From positions 1-57,798 of the forward strand of contig URXW01000007.1 in assembly GCA_900551995.1 (NCBI GenBank): DNA of 57,798 bases, read 5' to 3'. Source of the stretch: an uncultured Eubacteriales bacterium. GTDB lineage: Bacteria; Bacillota; Clostridia; Oscillospirales; Oscillospiraceae. Under the pieces are notes generated by a model that ran no database searches, was not told where the DNA came from, and saw only the letters and a program-made list of their open reading frames with translations. The position numbers were made by a program, and so were the translations under genes. Shown in pieces: positions 1 to 8,574 of this stretch; the first letter of the stretch is position 1; each line of letters opens with the position of its first letter.

Positions 1-61
1 CTTGCATGTGTTAAGCACGCCGCCAGCGTTCGTCCTGAGCCAGGATCAAACTCTCTATAAA
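1..61 (-). rRNA. rrs: 16S ribosomal RNA, 5' end only (runs off the window)
   Basis: The reverse complement reads as the universal 16S start: AGAGTTTGATCCTGGCTCAG followed by the GACGAACGCTGGCGGCGTGC segment and the ACACATGCAAG end of helix 6. The AGAGTTTG block lies at 47-54. By analogy with E. coli numbering the mature 5' end is near 61, and the exact processing site is inferred. Only the first 60 or so nucleotides are present; the rest lies before position 1. Confidence 0.97.
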
Positions 62-291
62 TCGTATCAACACGGCGTTCCCGCCGAGCTAATCTTTACA
101 GAGCTATTTGTCATAGCTTAAAACTTTTTATACTTAGCTTCGCCGGTAATTGACTTAACCCGGCTCCACCAAGTCTTTTCAGTTGCGTTCCAGACCGCTC
201 TCGCAGTCCTTCCCGCTCCCGTCTGGTGCTTTTCGTTTCGTTCGTTGTTTAATTTACAAGGTACACGTCCCACAACCGCGGAACAGTTGAT
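62..291 (-). other. rRNA operon leader (pre-16S)
   Basis: About 225 nt separate the predicted rRNA start (near 285) from the mature 16S end. No open frame of note is present. The stretch should hold the 5' half of the pre-16S processing stem and antitermination signals, but their partners lie outside the window, so they cannot be shown. Confidence 0.6.
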
Positions 292-320
292 ATAATACTA
301 CGTCCCGCCCCGTTTGTCAA
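292..320 (-). promoter_or_regulatory. rRNA operon promoter
   Basis: Read on the minus strand there is a perfect TTGACA (315-320), a 17-base spacer and TATTAT (292-297), about 235 bases upstream of the 16S gene. This near-consensus arrangement is typical of an rrn P1-type promoter. It faces away from the ATPase gene that starts at 425. Confidence 0.85.
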
Positions 321-385
321 CTATATTTTTTCGATTTTTTCAACTTTTTTCCACAGCCCCTCGGGATGACATTTTTCGCGCCCTG

Positions 386-394
386 TGCTATAAT
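386..394 (+). promoter_or_regulatory. Extended -10 promoter of the ATPase gene
   Basis: TGCTATAAT (386-394) is an extended -10 element. No good -35 hexamer sits 17 bases upstream, which is common for TGn promoters. A strong ribosome binding site, AAGGAGG (410-416 region), follows before the GTG at 425. Confidence 0.6.
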
Positions 395-424
395 CTTCTT
401 ACTATATTAAAGGAGGAAAACTCC

Positions 425-2623
425 GTGGATATTCTGCACCTGACCGGCACCTTTGGCCGTCTGGATCACGACGAGCTGACGCTCTCGCCGGGGCTGAACC
501 TGCTGTATGCACCCAACGAATCCGGCAAGTCCACGTGGGGCGCGTTCATCCGCACCATGCTGTACGGTCTGTCCACCCGTGAGCGCGGTCCGCTGGCGGA
601 CAAAAACCGCTACGCTCCGTGGAACGGCGCGCCGCTGCAAGGGCGCATGGATGTCTCCGCCAATGGGGAGAGCTACACGCTGCTGCGGGAGACGCGCCGC
701 GCCGCCTCCCCCATGGGCGAGTTCACCTGCACCTATACCGGCACCGCTACGCCCGTCCCCAACATCACCGGACAGAACGCCGGAGAGACGCTGCTGGGCG
801 TACCCCGCGAGGTCTTTGAGCGCAGTGCGTTCATCGGGCAGAATGCCCTGACGGTGGAGCAGGACGCGGAGCTGGAACGCCGCATCGCCGCGCTGATCAC
901 CACCGGCGAGGAGGACACGTCCTACACCGAGTCCTGTGACCGGCTGAAAAAGCAGCTGAACCGCCGCCGCCACAACAAGACCGGGCTTATCCCCGCGCTG
1001 GAGCGGGACATCGACCAGCTGCACGGTGCCCTGCGGGAGCTGGACGCCTTGAACGAGCAGGCGCACCAGTCCCGGCAGGAGCTGGACGCGCTGGAACACC
1101 GTGCCGCCGACCTGCGCCGGCAGACCGCCCAGTGGCAAACGCTGGCGCAGCAGGAGCGCGTTGCCGCCTACCGCCAAGCAGAGCAAGCCGCCCTCGCGGC
1201 GCAGGCGCAGGCGGACGCCTTGACCTCCGGCGGCGACCCCTTACCCGACGACGCCACCCTATCGCTGCTGGAGGGGCAGGCAGCAGCCCTGCCCTCGGAG
1301 CTGTCCGCGCTGACGGAAAAACGCCGCGCCGCCGAGGACGCCGGTGCCGCCGCACAGCAGGCACGGGAGCGTTGGCAGCAGCACCCCCTCTACCCCGCCG
1401 CCGAGCCGGAGCTGCGCCAGCGCGCCGCCGCCATCGTGCCGGAGAAAGCCCCCTCCCTTTTCGTGCCGCTTTTCACCGGCTCACTGGTGGTCGCCGCCAC
1501 GGTGCTGGCGTTCCTCCTCCGCAGCCGCGGGCCGCTCCCCTTCTGTCTCTACCTCGTCACGGCGGGTCTGGGCGTGATCTCCACGCTTCTCGCCGTGAAA
1601 TTCCGCCGTCAGGCCATCGTCGAGCGGCAGAGGTTTGCCGCTCGCCAGCGCGACGCGCTGGAGGCGCAGATCGCAGAATACCTCCCCCTGTGCCAACAGG
1701 CGGCGGACGATGCCGAGACCGCCCGCCGCGCCCAAGCCCTTGCCGACGATGCGGAGGATGCCTGCCGCCGCCGTCTGCGGGAGCTGCTGACGCAGCTGCG
1801 CGTCTACGCCCCCGCCGTCACCGACCTATCCGGTGCCCAGCTGTCCCTGTCCGCCCTGCGCCGCCGCAAGACGGAGTTGGCAGACAGCCAGCGCAAGGCG
1901 CGGGAGGCGGCTCTTTACCGGGACGCCCTCCGCCGCCAGCTGACGGAGCAGGAGCTGTCCGCGCCCCCTGTGCCGGACGCACCCCTTCCCACCCAGCCCT
2001 ATGAGCAGGCCGCCGCGGAGCTTGCACAGGTGCAGTCACTGCTGACGCAGGAGCGCACCCGCTTCGATATGCTGACCGGGCGCATCCGCTCGCTGGATCG
2101 CAGCAGCGATCTGGAATCCCAGCTGACCCAGAAGCAGGAGCAGCTCCAAGCCCTTCAGGATGAATACGACGCCATCGCGCTGGCGATGGACGCGTTGACG
2201 CAGGCAAACACCGTGCTGCAAAACCGCTTCTCCCCCGCCTTAGGGGCGCGGGCGGCGGAGATATTCTCCGCCATCACCGGCGGGCGGTACGACAAGGTGC
2301 TGTTGAGCCGGGATTTCTCCCTGTCCGCCGAGATGGCGGGCGACCCGGTGAGCCGCAGCGTCCGGCTGCTGAGTCAGGGCGCGGCGGATCAGCTGTACCT
2401 CGCCGTGCGCCTTGCCATCTGCGACATGGTGCTGCCCGGTGACAAGCGGGTGCCGCTGATCCTCGACGACGCACTGGTGACCTTCGACGACGACCGGCTC
2501 CGCGCCGCGCTGGACTATCTCCTTGCGGAGAGCCACCGCCGTCAGATCCTGCTGTTCACCTGCCAGAAGCGGGAGGGAGACTACCTGGAAGGCAGGGAAA
2601 ATGTCACCGTCACCCGCCTGTGA
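425..2623 (+). CDS. YhaN/SbcC-like AAA ATPase with coiled coils and membrane segment
   Basis: A 732-residue protein of the SMC/SbcC/YhaN ATPase group. The Walker A APNESGKST lies at about 29-37. Long Glu/Gln/Arg-rich coiled coils follow, interrupted near residues 345-400 by two hydrophobic stretches. The C-terminus has the LSQGAADQLYLAVRLA signature and a Walker B ILDDALVTFDD, and such halves pack into one ABC-type ATPase head. I chose the GTG at 425 because AAGGAGG lies just before it. An upstream in-frame start at 314 would overlap the rRNA promoter and lacks a binding site. In Firmicutes these ATPases usually follow a SbcD-like metallophosphatase gene. Here the upstream neighbour is the rRNA operon, so no nuclease partner is visible. 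A role in DNA repair or membrane-associated DNA transactions is inferred. Confidence 0.85.
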   Translation: MDILHLTGTFGRLDHDELTLSPGLNLLYAPNESGKSTWGAFIRTMLYGLSTRERGPLADKNRYAPWNGAPLQGRMDVSANGESYTLLRETRRAASPMGEFTCTYTGTATPVPNITGQNAGETLLGVPREVFERSAFIGQNALTVEQDAELERRIAALITTGEEDTSYTESCDRLKKQLNRRRHNKTGLIPALERDIDQLHGALRELDALNEQAHQSRQELDALEHRAADLRRQTAQWQTLAQQERVAAYRQAEQAALAAQAQADALTSGGDPLPDDATLSLLEGQAAALPSELSALTEKRRAAEDAGAAAQQARERWQQHPLYPAAEPELRQRAAAIVPEKAPSLFVPLFTGSLVVAATVLAFLLRSRGPLPFCLYLVTAGLGVISTLLAVKFRRQAIVERQRFAARQRDALEAQIAEYLPLCQQAADDAETARRAQALADDAEDACRRRLRELLTQLRVYAPAVTDLSGAQLSLSALRRRKTELADSQRKAREAALYRDALRRQLTEQELSAPPVPDAPLPTQPYEQAAAELAQVQSLLTQERTRFDMLTGRIRSLDRSSDLESQLTQKQEQLQALQDEYDAIALAMDALTQANTVLQNRFSPALGARAAEIFSAITGGRYDKVLLSRDFSLSAEMAGDPVSRSVRLLSQGAADQLYLAVRLAICDMVLPGDKRVPLILDDALVTFDDDRLRAALDYLLAESHRRQILLFTCQKREGDYLEGRENVTVTRL

Positions 2624-2684
2624 CCTTGCAAAACCCGCAGGAACGTGGTATACCATATAATAGATTGCGTGAAAGGAGCCGCCT

Positions 2685-2996
2685 ATGCCCGATTTTAACT
2701 GTCTTCGCTGCGGCACGCCTATGCGCTTCGCCGGACAGAACAAGCTTCAGTTGGGAAAAACCAGCTGGCTTTTCGGCGACCTGCCCAATCTGATGGCAGG
2801 AGCACTGGAGGTGTCCATCATGGCTTGTCCCGCCTGCGGAAAGCTGGAATTTTTCACCGGCGGCGCAGTGCGCCACGACGGTAATGACCCCGATCTGCAC
2901 CAGCGGACGTGCCCCGACTGTGGCTTCCGCCACGACTTCGACTACCCCAAATGCCCCCTCTGCGGTCACACCTATACCGGGGCGGATGAATTGTAA
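2685..2996 (+). CDS. Small zinc-ribbon protein
   Basis: A 103-residue protein with three or four cysteine pairs of zinc-ribbon type. These are CLRCG near the N-terminus (residues 6-10), CPACG (about 48-52), CPDCG (about 75-79) and CPLCG (about 90-94). This suggests two zinc knuckles, in the style of nucleic-acid or protein-binding adaptor proteins common in Clostridia. AAAGGAG precedes the ATG, and a TATAAT at 2656-2661 could give it its own promoter. The function is not known to me. Confidence 0.75.
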   Translation: MPDFNCLRCGTPMRFAGQNKLQLGKTSWLFGDLPNLMAGALEVSIMACPACGKLEFFTGGAVRHDGNDPDLHQRTCPDCGFRHDFDYPKCPLCGHTYTGADEL

Positions 2997-3034
2997 AATT
3001 GTAAGTTATATATAACGCAAAAGGAGAACCAACT

Positions 3035-3862
3035 ATGAGCGAATGTACCCATGATTGCAGCAGCTGCGGCGAAAGCTGCAGCGAGCGCAAGGAAGCCAGC
3101 GTATTCGAGAAAAAGCCCCTCCGCCCCGGCTGCCGCGTCGGCAAGGTCTACGGCGTGGTGTCCGGCAAGGGCGGCGTGGGCAAGTCCATGGTCACGTGCC
3201 AGCTGGCGGTTTCGCTGCGGCGCGAGGGCTACCGCACCGCCATTCTGGACGCGGACGTCACCGGCCCCTCCATCCCCAAGGCGTTCGGCATCCACGGCCG
3301 CGCCGTGGCGCAGGGCGACGCCATCGTTCCCGTCACCACCGCCACCGGCATCCAGCTGATGTCCGTGAACCTGCTGCTGGAGCACGAGACGGATCCCGTT
3401 ATCTGGCGTGGCCCCGTTATCGGCGGCGTGGTGCAGCAGTTCTGGGGTGACACCCTGTGGAACGACGTGGACTATATGTTCGTGGATATGCCCCCCGGCA
3501 CCGGCGACGTGGCGTTGAATGTGTTCCAGTCCCTGCCGGTGGACGGCGTCATCATCGTGGCGTCCCCGCAGGAGCTGGTGTCCATGGTGGTGCAGAAGGC
3601 GGTAAAGATGGCGCAGATGATGAACATTCCCATCGTCGGTCTCGTGGAGAACATGAGCTACGTCCAGTGCCCCGACTGCGGCAAAAAGCTCTACATCTTC
3701 GGCGAGGGCAAGACCGAGGACGCCGCTAAGGAGTACCACATCCCCCTGCTGGCGAAAATGCCCATCGACCCGGCACTGGCAAAGCTGGTGGACGACGGCT
3801 GCATCGAGCAGTTTGACGGTCACTGGCTGGACGGCGTAACGGAGACGCTCCTCCGGAAATAA
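3035..3862 (+). CDS. Mrp/NBP35 (ApbC) family iron-sulfur carrier ATPase
   Basis: A 275-residue cytoplasmic P-loop ATPase that in the Mrp/ApbC family carries and transfers [4Fe-4S] clusters to apoproteins. The N-terminus is cysteine-rich (CTHDCSSCGESC), as in the NBP35-like subset. The deviant Walker A SGKGGVGKS lies at about 43-51, VDMPPGTGD follows in the middle, and the CxxC of CPDCGKK that bridges a cluster between two subunits is near residue 210. AAGGAG precedes the ATG. It lies 38 bases after the zinc-ribbon gene and could share its transcript. The bidirectional terminator at 3861-3900 closes the unit. Confidence 0.93.
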   Translation: MSECTHDCSSCGESCSERKEASVFEKKPLRPGCRVGKVYGVVSGKGGVGKSMVTCQLAVSLRREGYRTAILDADVTGPSIPKAFGIHGRAVAQGDAIVPVTTATGIQLMSVNLLLEHETDPVIWRGPVIGGVVQQFWGDTLWNDVDYMFVDMPPGTGDVALNVFQSLPVDGVIIVASPQELVSMVVQKAVKMAQMMNIPIVGLVENMSYVQCPDCGKKLYIFGEGKTEDAAKEYHIPLLAKMPIDPALAKLVDDGCIEQFDGHWLDGVTETLLRK

Positions 3863-3900
3863 GCAAAAAAGAAACGGCTTGCGCCGTTTCTTTTTTGCTT
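3861..3900. terminator. Bidirectional terminator between mrp and tauE
   Basis: An 18-base perfect inverted repeat (3861-3878 with 3883-3900) with a 4-base loop. The A-rich 5' flank and T-rich 3' flank are built into the arms. It serves both converging genes. Confidence 0.93.
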
Positions 3901-4639
3901 ATTTCAGCAGCTCCTGCACCAGCGTCACCAATCCGCTGGCTCCCACGCCGATATACACCACCCGGCGCGCCACATCTCCGGACATCCTCCGGCTGAGCAG
4001 CGTACCCAGCCACAGCCCCACCATAATGCACACCACGCCGACGCCCGCCACCGGCAGCAGCTCCGCGGAGAAATACCCCCGCACCACCCGCATGGTGAAG
4101 TTGATAAGGTTCGTGGTCAGAAACAGAAACTGCATATTCCCCACGTAGGCGTTTTTGTCCCGGGCGATCTCCACGAAGTACAACGCCATCATGGGGCCGC
4201 CGATGGTGAATGCCCCGGCGCAGCACCCGGAGAACGCGCTGCACACCAGCCCCGCGCCCAAGCCGGGCTTCTCCAGCCGCACTCTCCGCGCAAAGAACAG
4301 AAAATACACCGCCAGAGCCATCAAAAACGCCCCGAACAACGCCGTCAGCACGTGCAAATCGAACCGTCCCAGCAGATTGATGATCACAAGGCTGCACACG
4401 GTATACAGCCCGATGGGCAGGGCGACCTGCTTCAAGTCAATGTGCTTGCGGTACATCCACGCCATGGTGGCGGACTGCGCCATGCAGACCAACGCCACCA
4501 CCGTGGGCGCGACGGTCATGTCGTAAAACGCGCTGGCAGCCACCATCATCACCACCGCCGCGCCGAAGCCCGTCAGCGGCTGGATGATACCGCCTGCCAG
4601 CGACGCCAGCCCCATCATCACATATTCCACCGCGCCCAC
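3899..4639 (-). CDS. TauE/SafE family sulfite/anion exporter
   Basis: A 246-residue polytopic membrane protein of the TauE/SafE (DUF81) family. It opens with a Gly/Ala-rich helix ending GFGAAVVMM and has a second half-repeat containing GAFTIGGPMMALYF, the family's paired signature, with about eight membrane helices. Known members export sulfite, sulfoacetate or related organic anions; the substrate here cannot be read from sequence. The annotated start is a GTG. A second GTG three codons in, at 4630, has slightly better spacing from AAGGCGG. It is a single-gene unit with its own promoter. Confidence 0.88.
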   Translation of the reverse strand: MGAVEYVMMGLASLAGGIIQPLTGFGAAVVMMVAASAFYDMTVAPTVVALVCMAQSATMAWMYRKHIDLKQVALPIGLYTVCSLVIINLLGRFDLHVLTALFGAFLMALAVYFLFFARRVRLEKPGLGAGLVCSAFSGCCAGAFTIGGPMMALYFVEIARDKNAYVGNMQFLFLTTNLINFTMRVVRGYFSAELLPVAGVGVVCIMVGLWLGTLLSRRMSGDVARRVVYIGVGASGLVTLVQELLK

Positions 4640-4665
4640 CGCCTTTTTTCGTCAATTCACAGGGC

Positions 4666-4694
4666 ATTATAACAGGCTTCGCCGGAAAAGGCAA
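4666..4694 (-). promoter_or_regulatory. Promoter of tauE
   Basis: On the minus strand TTGCCT (4689-4694), 17 bases, then TATAAT (4666-4671), placing a start about 20 bases before the GTG of the exporter gene. The -35 overlaps the foot of the liv terminator. Confidence 0.7.
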
Positions 4695-4729
4695 CGAAAA
4701 AAGAACCGCCATCGGCGGTTCTTTTTTAT
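4695..4729 (-). terminator. Terminator of the liv operon
   Basis: An AAAAAAGAACCGCC arm, a three-base loop and its GGCGGTTCTTTTTT complement directly follow the livF stop codon. The symmetric A/T flanks make it potentially bidirectional. Confidence 0.92.
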
Positions 4730-5443
4730 TCAGCCTTTCCGCTTGCCCAGATACGCTTCCTTGATGGACTCATCCGCCAGCAGCTCCGCACCGGTACCGC
4801 TCTTGGTGATGTTGCCCGTCTCCAAAACGTAGGCGTAGTCCGCGATCTTCAACGCCATGTTGGCGTTCTGCTCAATGAGAAGCACGGTCACCCCCTGCTC
4901 GTTGACGGTGCGGATAATGTCGAAAATGCCCTGCACCACCAGCGGGGCCAGACCCAGCGACGGCTCATCCAGCATCAACAGCTTGGGGCGGCTCATCAGT
5001 GCGCGGCCCACCGCCAGCATCTGCTGCTCACCGCCGGACAGCGTACCGGCAAGCTGCCAGTCCCGCTCCTCCAGCCGGGGGAACAGCTCATACACCCACC
5101 GGAGATCCTTCTCGATCTCCGCCTTGTCTTTCCGCAGGTACGCGCCCGCCTTCAGATTTTCCAGCACCGTCAGATTGGCGAACACCCGCCGCCCCTCCGG
5201 GGACTGGGCGATACCCGCCTCCAGCACCTTGTTGATGGGCTTGCCCAGCAGCTCCTCGCCGTCGTAGGTGATGGAGCCGCTGTCCGCCTTCACCAGGCCG
5301 GAGATAGTCCGCAGCGTGGTGGACTTACCAGCGCCGTTGGCACCGATCAGCGTGACGATCTTCCCATCGGGCACCTCTAAGCTGACGCCCCGGAGGGCTT
5401 TGATGCCGCCGTAAGAGACACACAAATTCTCGATCTTAAGCAT
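4730..5443 (-). CDS. livF: Branched-chain amino acid ABC transporter ATPase LivF
   Basis: A 237-residue ATPase, the usual size for LivF. Walker A GANGAGKST lies near residue 33, the signature LSGGEQQMLAVGRAL near 134 and Walker B LLMLDEPSLGLAP near 154. The ATG at 5443 overlaps the end of livG by 8 bases and matches the family N-terminus (MLKIENL). Longer upstream readings run through livG in another frame and are not real. It pairs with LivG to power uptake of leucine, isoleucine and valine, or a related substrate, through LivHM. Confidence 0.95.
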   Translation of the reverse strand: MLKIENLCVSYGGIKALRGVSLEVPDGKIVTLIGANGAGKSTTLRTISGLVKADSGSITYDGEELLGKPINKVLEAGIAQSPEGRRVFANLTVLENLKAGAYLRKDKAEIEKDLRWVYELFPRLEERDWQLAGTLSGGEQQMLAVGRALMSRPKLLMLDEPSLGLAPLVVQGIFDIIRTVNEQGVTVLLIEQNANMALKIADYAYVLETGNITKSGTGAELLADESIKEAYLGKRKG

Positions 5444-6284
5444 CCTCTGCCACCCCCAAATAAGCGTCGATGACGCGCTCGTTGTTCTGTATCTCCTCCG
5501 GTGTGCCCTGTGCAATGAGCTTGCCGAAATCCAGCACGTAAATGCGGTCGGCGATGCCCATGACCAGATCCATGTGGTGCTCAATGAGCAGTATGGTCTT
5601 GTGGAACTGATCCCGGATCTCCTTGATGAACTCCGCCAGCTCCAGCGTCTCCTGGGGGTTCATACCGGCGGCAGGCTCATCCAGCAGCAGCAGCGACGGG
5701 TCGGTGGCAAGGGCGCGTGCGATCTCCAGCCGCCGCTGCTTGCCGTAGGGCAGGCTGGTGGCAAGCTCATTCTGCACGTCCTCCAGACCCACCACCCGCA
5801 GCAGCTCCAGCACCTCCGCCCTCTGCCGCGCCTCCTCCTTGCTGTTAGCGTGGAACGCGGCGGAGAACATATTGCTGGTGCGCCTCATGTGCTTGGCGAT
5901 GAGCACGTTGTCGAACACCGTCTGTGTTTTCCACAGCCGGATGTTCTGGAACGTCCGCGCCATGCCCAACGCCGTGATCTTGTCCGGCGTCGGTGCCAGC
6001 ACGTGCTCATGGCTGTACATCTCGGCGTTTTCGCCCTTGTACATCTTCCTCATCTTCCCGGTGGGGTGATTCCGCACGATGCACTCCTCACCGAAGGACA
6101 CCCGCCCGTTGGTGGGTGCATATACGCCGGTAATGACGTTGAACGCCGTGGTCTTTCCCGCGCCGTTGGGTCCGATGAGAGCCACGATCTCGCCCTCGTT
6201 GACCGCCAGACTCAGATTGTCCACGGCCACCACGCCGCCGAACTGCATGGTGACATTCTCAACGGAAAGAACACTCTTACTCAT
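5436..6284 (-). CDS. livG: Branched-chain amino acid ABC transporter ATPase LivG
   Basis: A 282-residue ATPase. Walker A GPNGAGKTT is at about 38-46. The LPYGKQRRLEIARAL signature is the LivG variant that lacks the usual LSGGQ, and Walker B is LLLLDEPAAGMNP. The insert between Walker A and the Q-loop, about 55 residues with MYKGENAEMYS, makes it longer than E. coli LivG (255 residues). The ATG has a strong AGGAGGTGA site. Its start overlaps livM by 8 bases, implying translational coupling. Confidence 0.95.
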   Translation of the reverse strand: MSKSVLSVENVTMQFGGVVAVDNLSLAVNEGEIVALIGPNGAGKTTAFNVITGVYAPTNGRVSFGEECIVRNHPTGKMRKMYKGENAEMYSHEHVLAPTPDKITALGMARTFQNIRLWKTQTVFDNVLIAKHMRRTSNMFSAAFHANSKEEARQRAEVLELLRVVGLEDVQNELATSLPYGKQRRLEIARALATDPSLLLLDEPAAGMNPQETLELAEFIKEIRDQFHKTILLIEHHMDLVMGIADRIYVLDFGKLIAQGTPEEIQNNERVIDAYLGVAEDA

Positions 6285-7452
6285 GGGACGTCACCTCCTG
6301 CTTCGCGGCTTTTCTGGCCTGTATCTTCCGTTTCCAGCCGCCTATCACCTGCGGCAGCTCTCTGTCGCCCATGATACCCTTCCGGAAGAACAGCACCACC
6401 ACCATGATAACGATGGAGAACACCACCAGCCGGAAGCCGTTCCGGAACACGCCGGGAGCATCGATACCGAGGAACGTACCGGAGTCCAGACCGCGCAGCC
6501 ACCACTCGGACGTTGCTACGAACAGCAACGAGCCGATAACGGAGCCGGAGATGGAGCCGATACCGCCCAGCACCACCATCAGCAGGATCTCATACGTCAT
6601 GGCGACCTTATAGTTGTTCGCCTGGGCGATAGACAGCACCATCGCCATGGTGGCGCCGGACACGCCGGCGAAGAACGAGCTGACCACGAAGGAGATCATC
6701 TTGTGCTTCGCCAGATTGATGCCCATGGCCTCCGCCGCCACCTCGTCGTCGCGGATGGCCTTGAACGCCCGCCCGTAGGTGGAGTTCACCAGCATGACGA
6801 TCAGAATAATGGATACCGTGGCGATCAGCACCGGCACAAAGGTGGACAGGCTGAACGTCCCGATCTTGAAGTTGCTGATACGGGTAAAGCTCTTGAGCAT
6901 ATTAGAGCCGTTGGTCACGGGGCCCAGCTTGCCCCACTGGAGGATGGAACGGATGATCTCCGCGAAGCCCAGCGTGGCGATGGCGAGATAGTCGCTCTTC
7001 AGCCGCAGCACCGGCAGACCGATGAGATAGGCAAAAAGCGATGCCATCAGTCCCGCCAAGATCACGCAGATGATCACGCCCAGCACCGTGCCGAAGCCGC
7101 CCATGGCGTTGCCCAGCACCTCCGGGAAGGAGATACGCACCGCCGCGTCATAGTATTGATACACCGTGTCGCGGGCGGCGGCGGGAATGGAGAATATGGC
7201 GTATGTATACGCGCCGATCACCATAAACCCGGCGTGTCCCAGAGAGAACAGCCCGGTAAAGCCGTTCAGCAGGTTCATGGACACCGCCGCCAGTGCGTAC
7301 ACAGAGCCCTTCTGCAGCACCGTCAGCAGCATGTACATCTTATTGCTGGGCTTGATGACCTGATCCAGCACCATGACCAGTCCCAGAAACAGCACCACCG
7401 CCACCAGCGAAATAAACGTCCCGCGGACGTCCTTCTTCTTTTCCAACATCAT
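6277..7452 (-). CDS. livM: Branched-chain amino acid ABC transporter permease LivM
   Basis: A 391-residue inner-membrane permease. It has a charged N-terminus, then repeated hydrophobic helices and the LivM hallmarks LGHAGFMVIGAY (near 72-83) and the EAA-like loop GRAFKAIRDDEVAAEAMGI. It forms the translocation channel with LivH. It lies 12 bases after livH. Two consecutive ATG codons (MMLEKKK) leave the exact start open by one residue. Confidence 0.95.
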   Translation of the reverse strand: MMLEKKKDVRGTFISLVAVVLFLGLVMVLDQVIKPSNKMYMLLTVLQKGSVYALAAVSMNLLNGFTGLFSLGHAGFMVIGAYTYAIFSIPAAARDTVYQYYDAAVRISFPEVLGNAMGGFGTVLGVIICVILAGLMASLFAYLIGLPVLRLKSDYLAIATLGFAEIIRSILQWGKLGPVTNGSNMLKSFTRISNFKIGTFSLSTFVPVLIATVSIILIVMLVNSTYGRAFKAIRDDEVAAEAMGINLAKHKMISFVVSSFFAGVSGATMAMVLSIAQANNYKVAMTYEILLMVVLGGIGSISGSVIGSLLFVATSEWWLRGLDSGTFLGIDAPGVFRNGFRLVVFSIVIMVVVLFFRKGIMGDRELPQVIGGWKRKIQARKAAKQEVTSHE

Positions 7453-7464
7453 GTCCGCACCCCC

Positions 7465-8391
7465 TTACACCTTATCGGTGGTCTTTTCACCGAACAGGCC
7501 GGTGGGCTTGAACACCAGAATAACGATCAGCAGCACGAAGGTAAAAGCATCGGAGAACGTGGCGAAGCCCACCTGCTCCGTAATGGCGCCGTTCGCCATC
7601 AGGATGGTATCCAGACCCTTGATAATGGACTCGCAGATACCGATGATGAACGCGCCCACCACCGCGCCGGGCACGGAGCCGATACCGCCGAACACCGCCG
7701 CCACGAACGCCTTCAGTCCGGGCATTGCGCCGGACGTGGGCACCACACCGGGGAAGTTGGTGAAAAACAGCACCGAGCCGATAGCCGCCAGAAACGTACC
7801 GATGATAAACGTGGCGGAGATAACGTTGTTGATCTTAATGCCCATGAGCTGCGCCGTCTCAAAATCCACGGACACGGCGCGCATCGCCATACCGATCTTG
7901 GTGTGGTTAATGAGCATCACCAGCGCGATCACCAGCGCGATGGTCAAAAACGGCGTGATGACCGTCACGCGGGACGTCTCCATGCCGAACAGCCGCACCG
8001 GATCGGAGATCCACGGGATCGCGGGATAGTTCTTATTCAGACCGCCGGTCACATACAACGCCAGATTCTGGATCAGATAGCTGACGCCGATGGCGGAGAT
8101 CATTACCGACATGCGGGGCGCGGTACGCAGGGGCTTGTACGCCACCCGCTCGATCAAAAAGCCCAGCAGCACCGTCAGCGCGATCATCAGCGGTATTGCC
8201 AGATACAGCGGCATCCACGTGGAAAAATAGACCATCATCAGTCCTGCCACCATGAACACATCGCCGTGGGCGAAGTTGATGAGCCGCAGTATGCCGTACA
8301 CCATGGTGTAGCCAATGGCGATCAGCGCATATTGCCCGCCCACCGATATGCCGGATATTACATACGGCAGCGCGGTTTTCAAAACTTCCAT
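7465..8391 (-). CDS. livH: Branched-chain amino acid ABC transporter permease LivH
   Basis: A 308-residue polytopic membrane protein of the LivH type. The N-terminus has the ALIAIGYTMVYGILRLINFAHGD motif region (residues about 22-45), and the C-terminal half has the GGIGSVPGAVVGAFIIGI pattern. About eight helices are expected. It is the second channel subunit. It is separated from livK by about 180 bases that contain a stem-loop, consistent with lower expression of the membrane part than of the binding protein. Confidence 0.95.
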   Translation of the reverse strand: MEVLKTALPYVISGISVGGQYALIAIGYTMVYGILRLINFAHGDVFMVAGLMMVYFSTWMPLYLAIPLMIALTVLLGFLIERVAYKPLRTAPRMSVMISAIGVSYLIQNLALYVTGGLNKNYPAIPWISDPVRLFGMETSRVTVITPFLTIALVIALVMLINHTKIGMAMRAVSVDFETAQLMGIKINNVISATFIIGTFLAAIGSVLFFTNFPGVVPTSGAMPGLKAFVAAVFGGIGSVPGAVVGAFIIGICESIIKGLDTILMANGAITEQVGFATFSDAFTFVLLIVILVFKPTGLFGEKTTDKV

Positions 8392-8507
8392 GCGGGGTTC
8401 CTCCCTATTTCATTCTTTCTTCCTTTGCAGACAGCCGTCCCACCGGCCGCCGCGAGACCGTCCCGCCTCAGCGGGGCACCCTCGCCGCCTCCGGTATAGT
8501 ACAGCAG

Positions 8508-8533
8508 CTGGCGGGAGCCTCCGCTCCCGCCAG
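8508..8533 (-). terminator. Stem-loop between livK and livH (attenuation or mRNA stabilisation)
   Basis: CTGGCGGGAG (8508-8517) pairs with CTCCCGCCAG (8524-8533) across a 6-base loop, with no T-run after it on the minus strand. Such hairpins after binding-protein genes usually protect the upstream message or lower downstream transcription. Confidence 0.6.
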
Positions 8534-8574
8534 CCCTGTGTACCTCACTTGGCTGTGGTATGTATTCCCTTTTC

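Noticed and set aside
6079..8499. An 806-codon open frame on the plus strand across the liv permease genes
   Set aside because: It is His/Gln/Arg-rich, has no family features and no ribosome binding site, and lies antisense to clear livM and livH genes. It is a by-product of high third-position GC.
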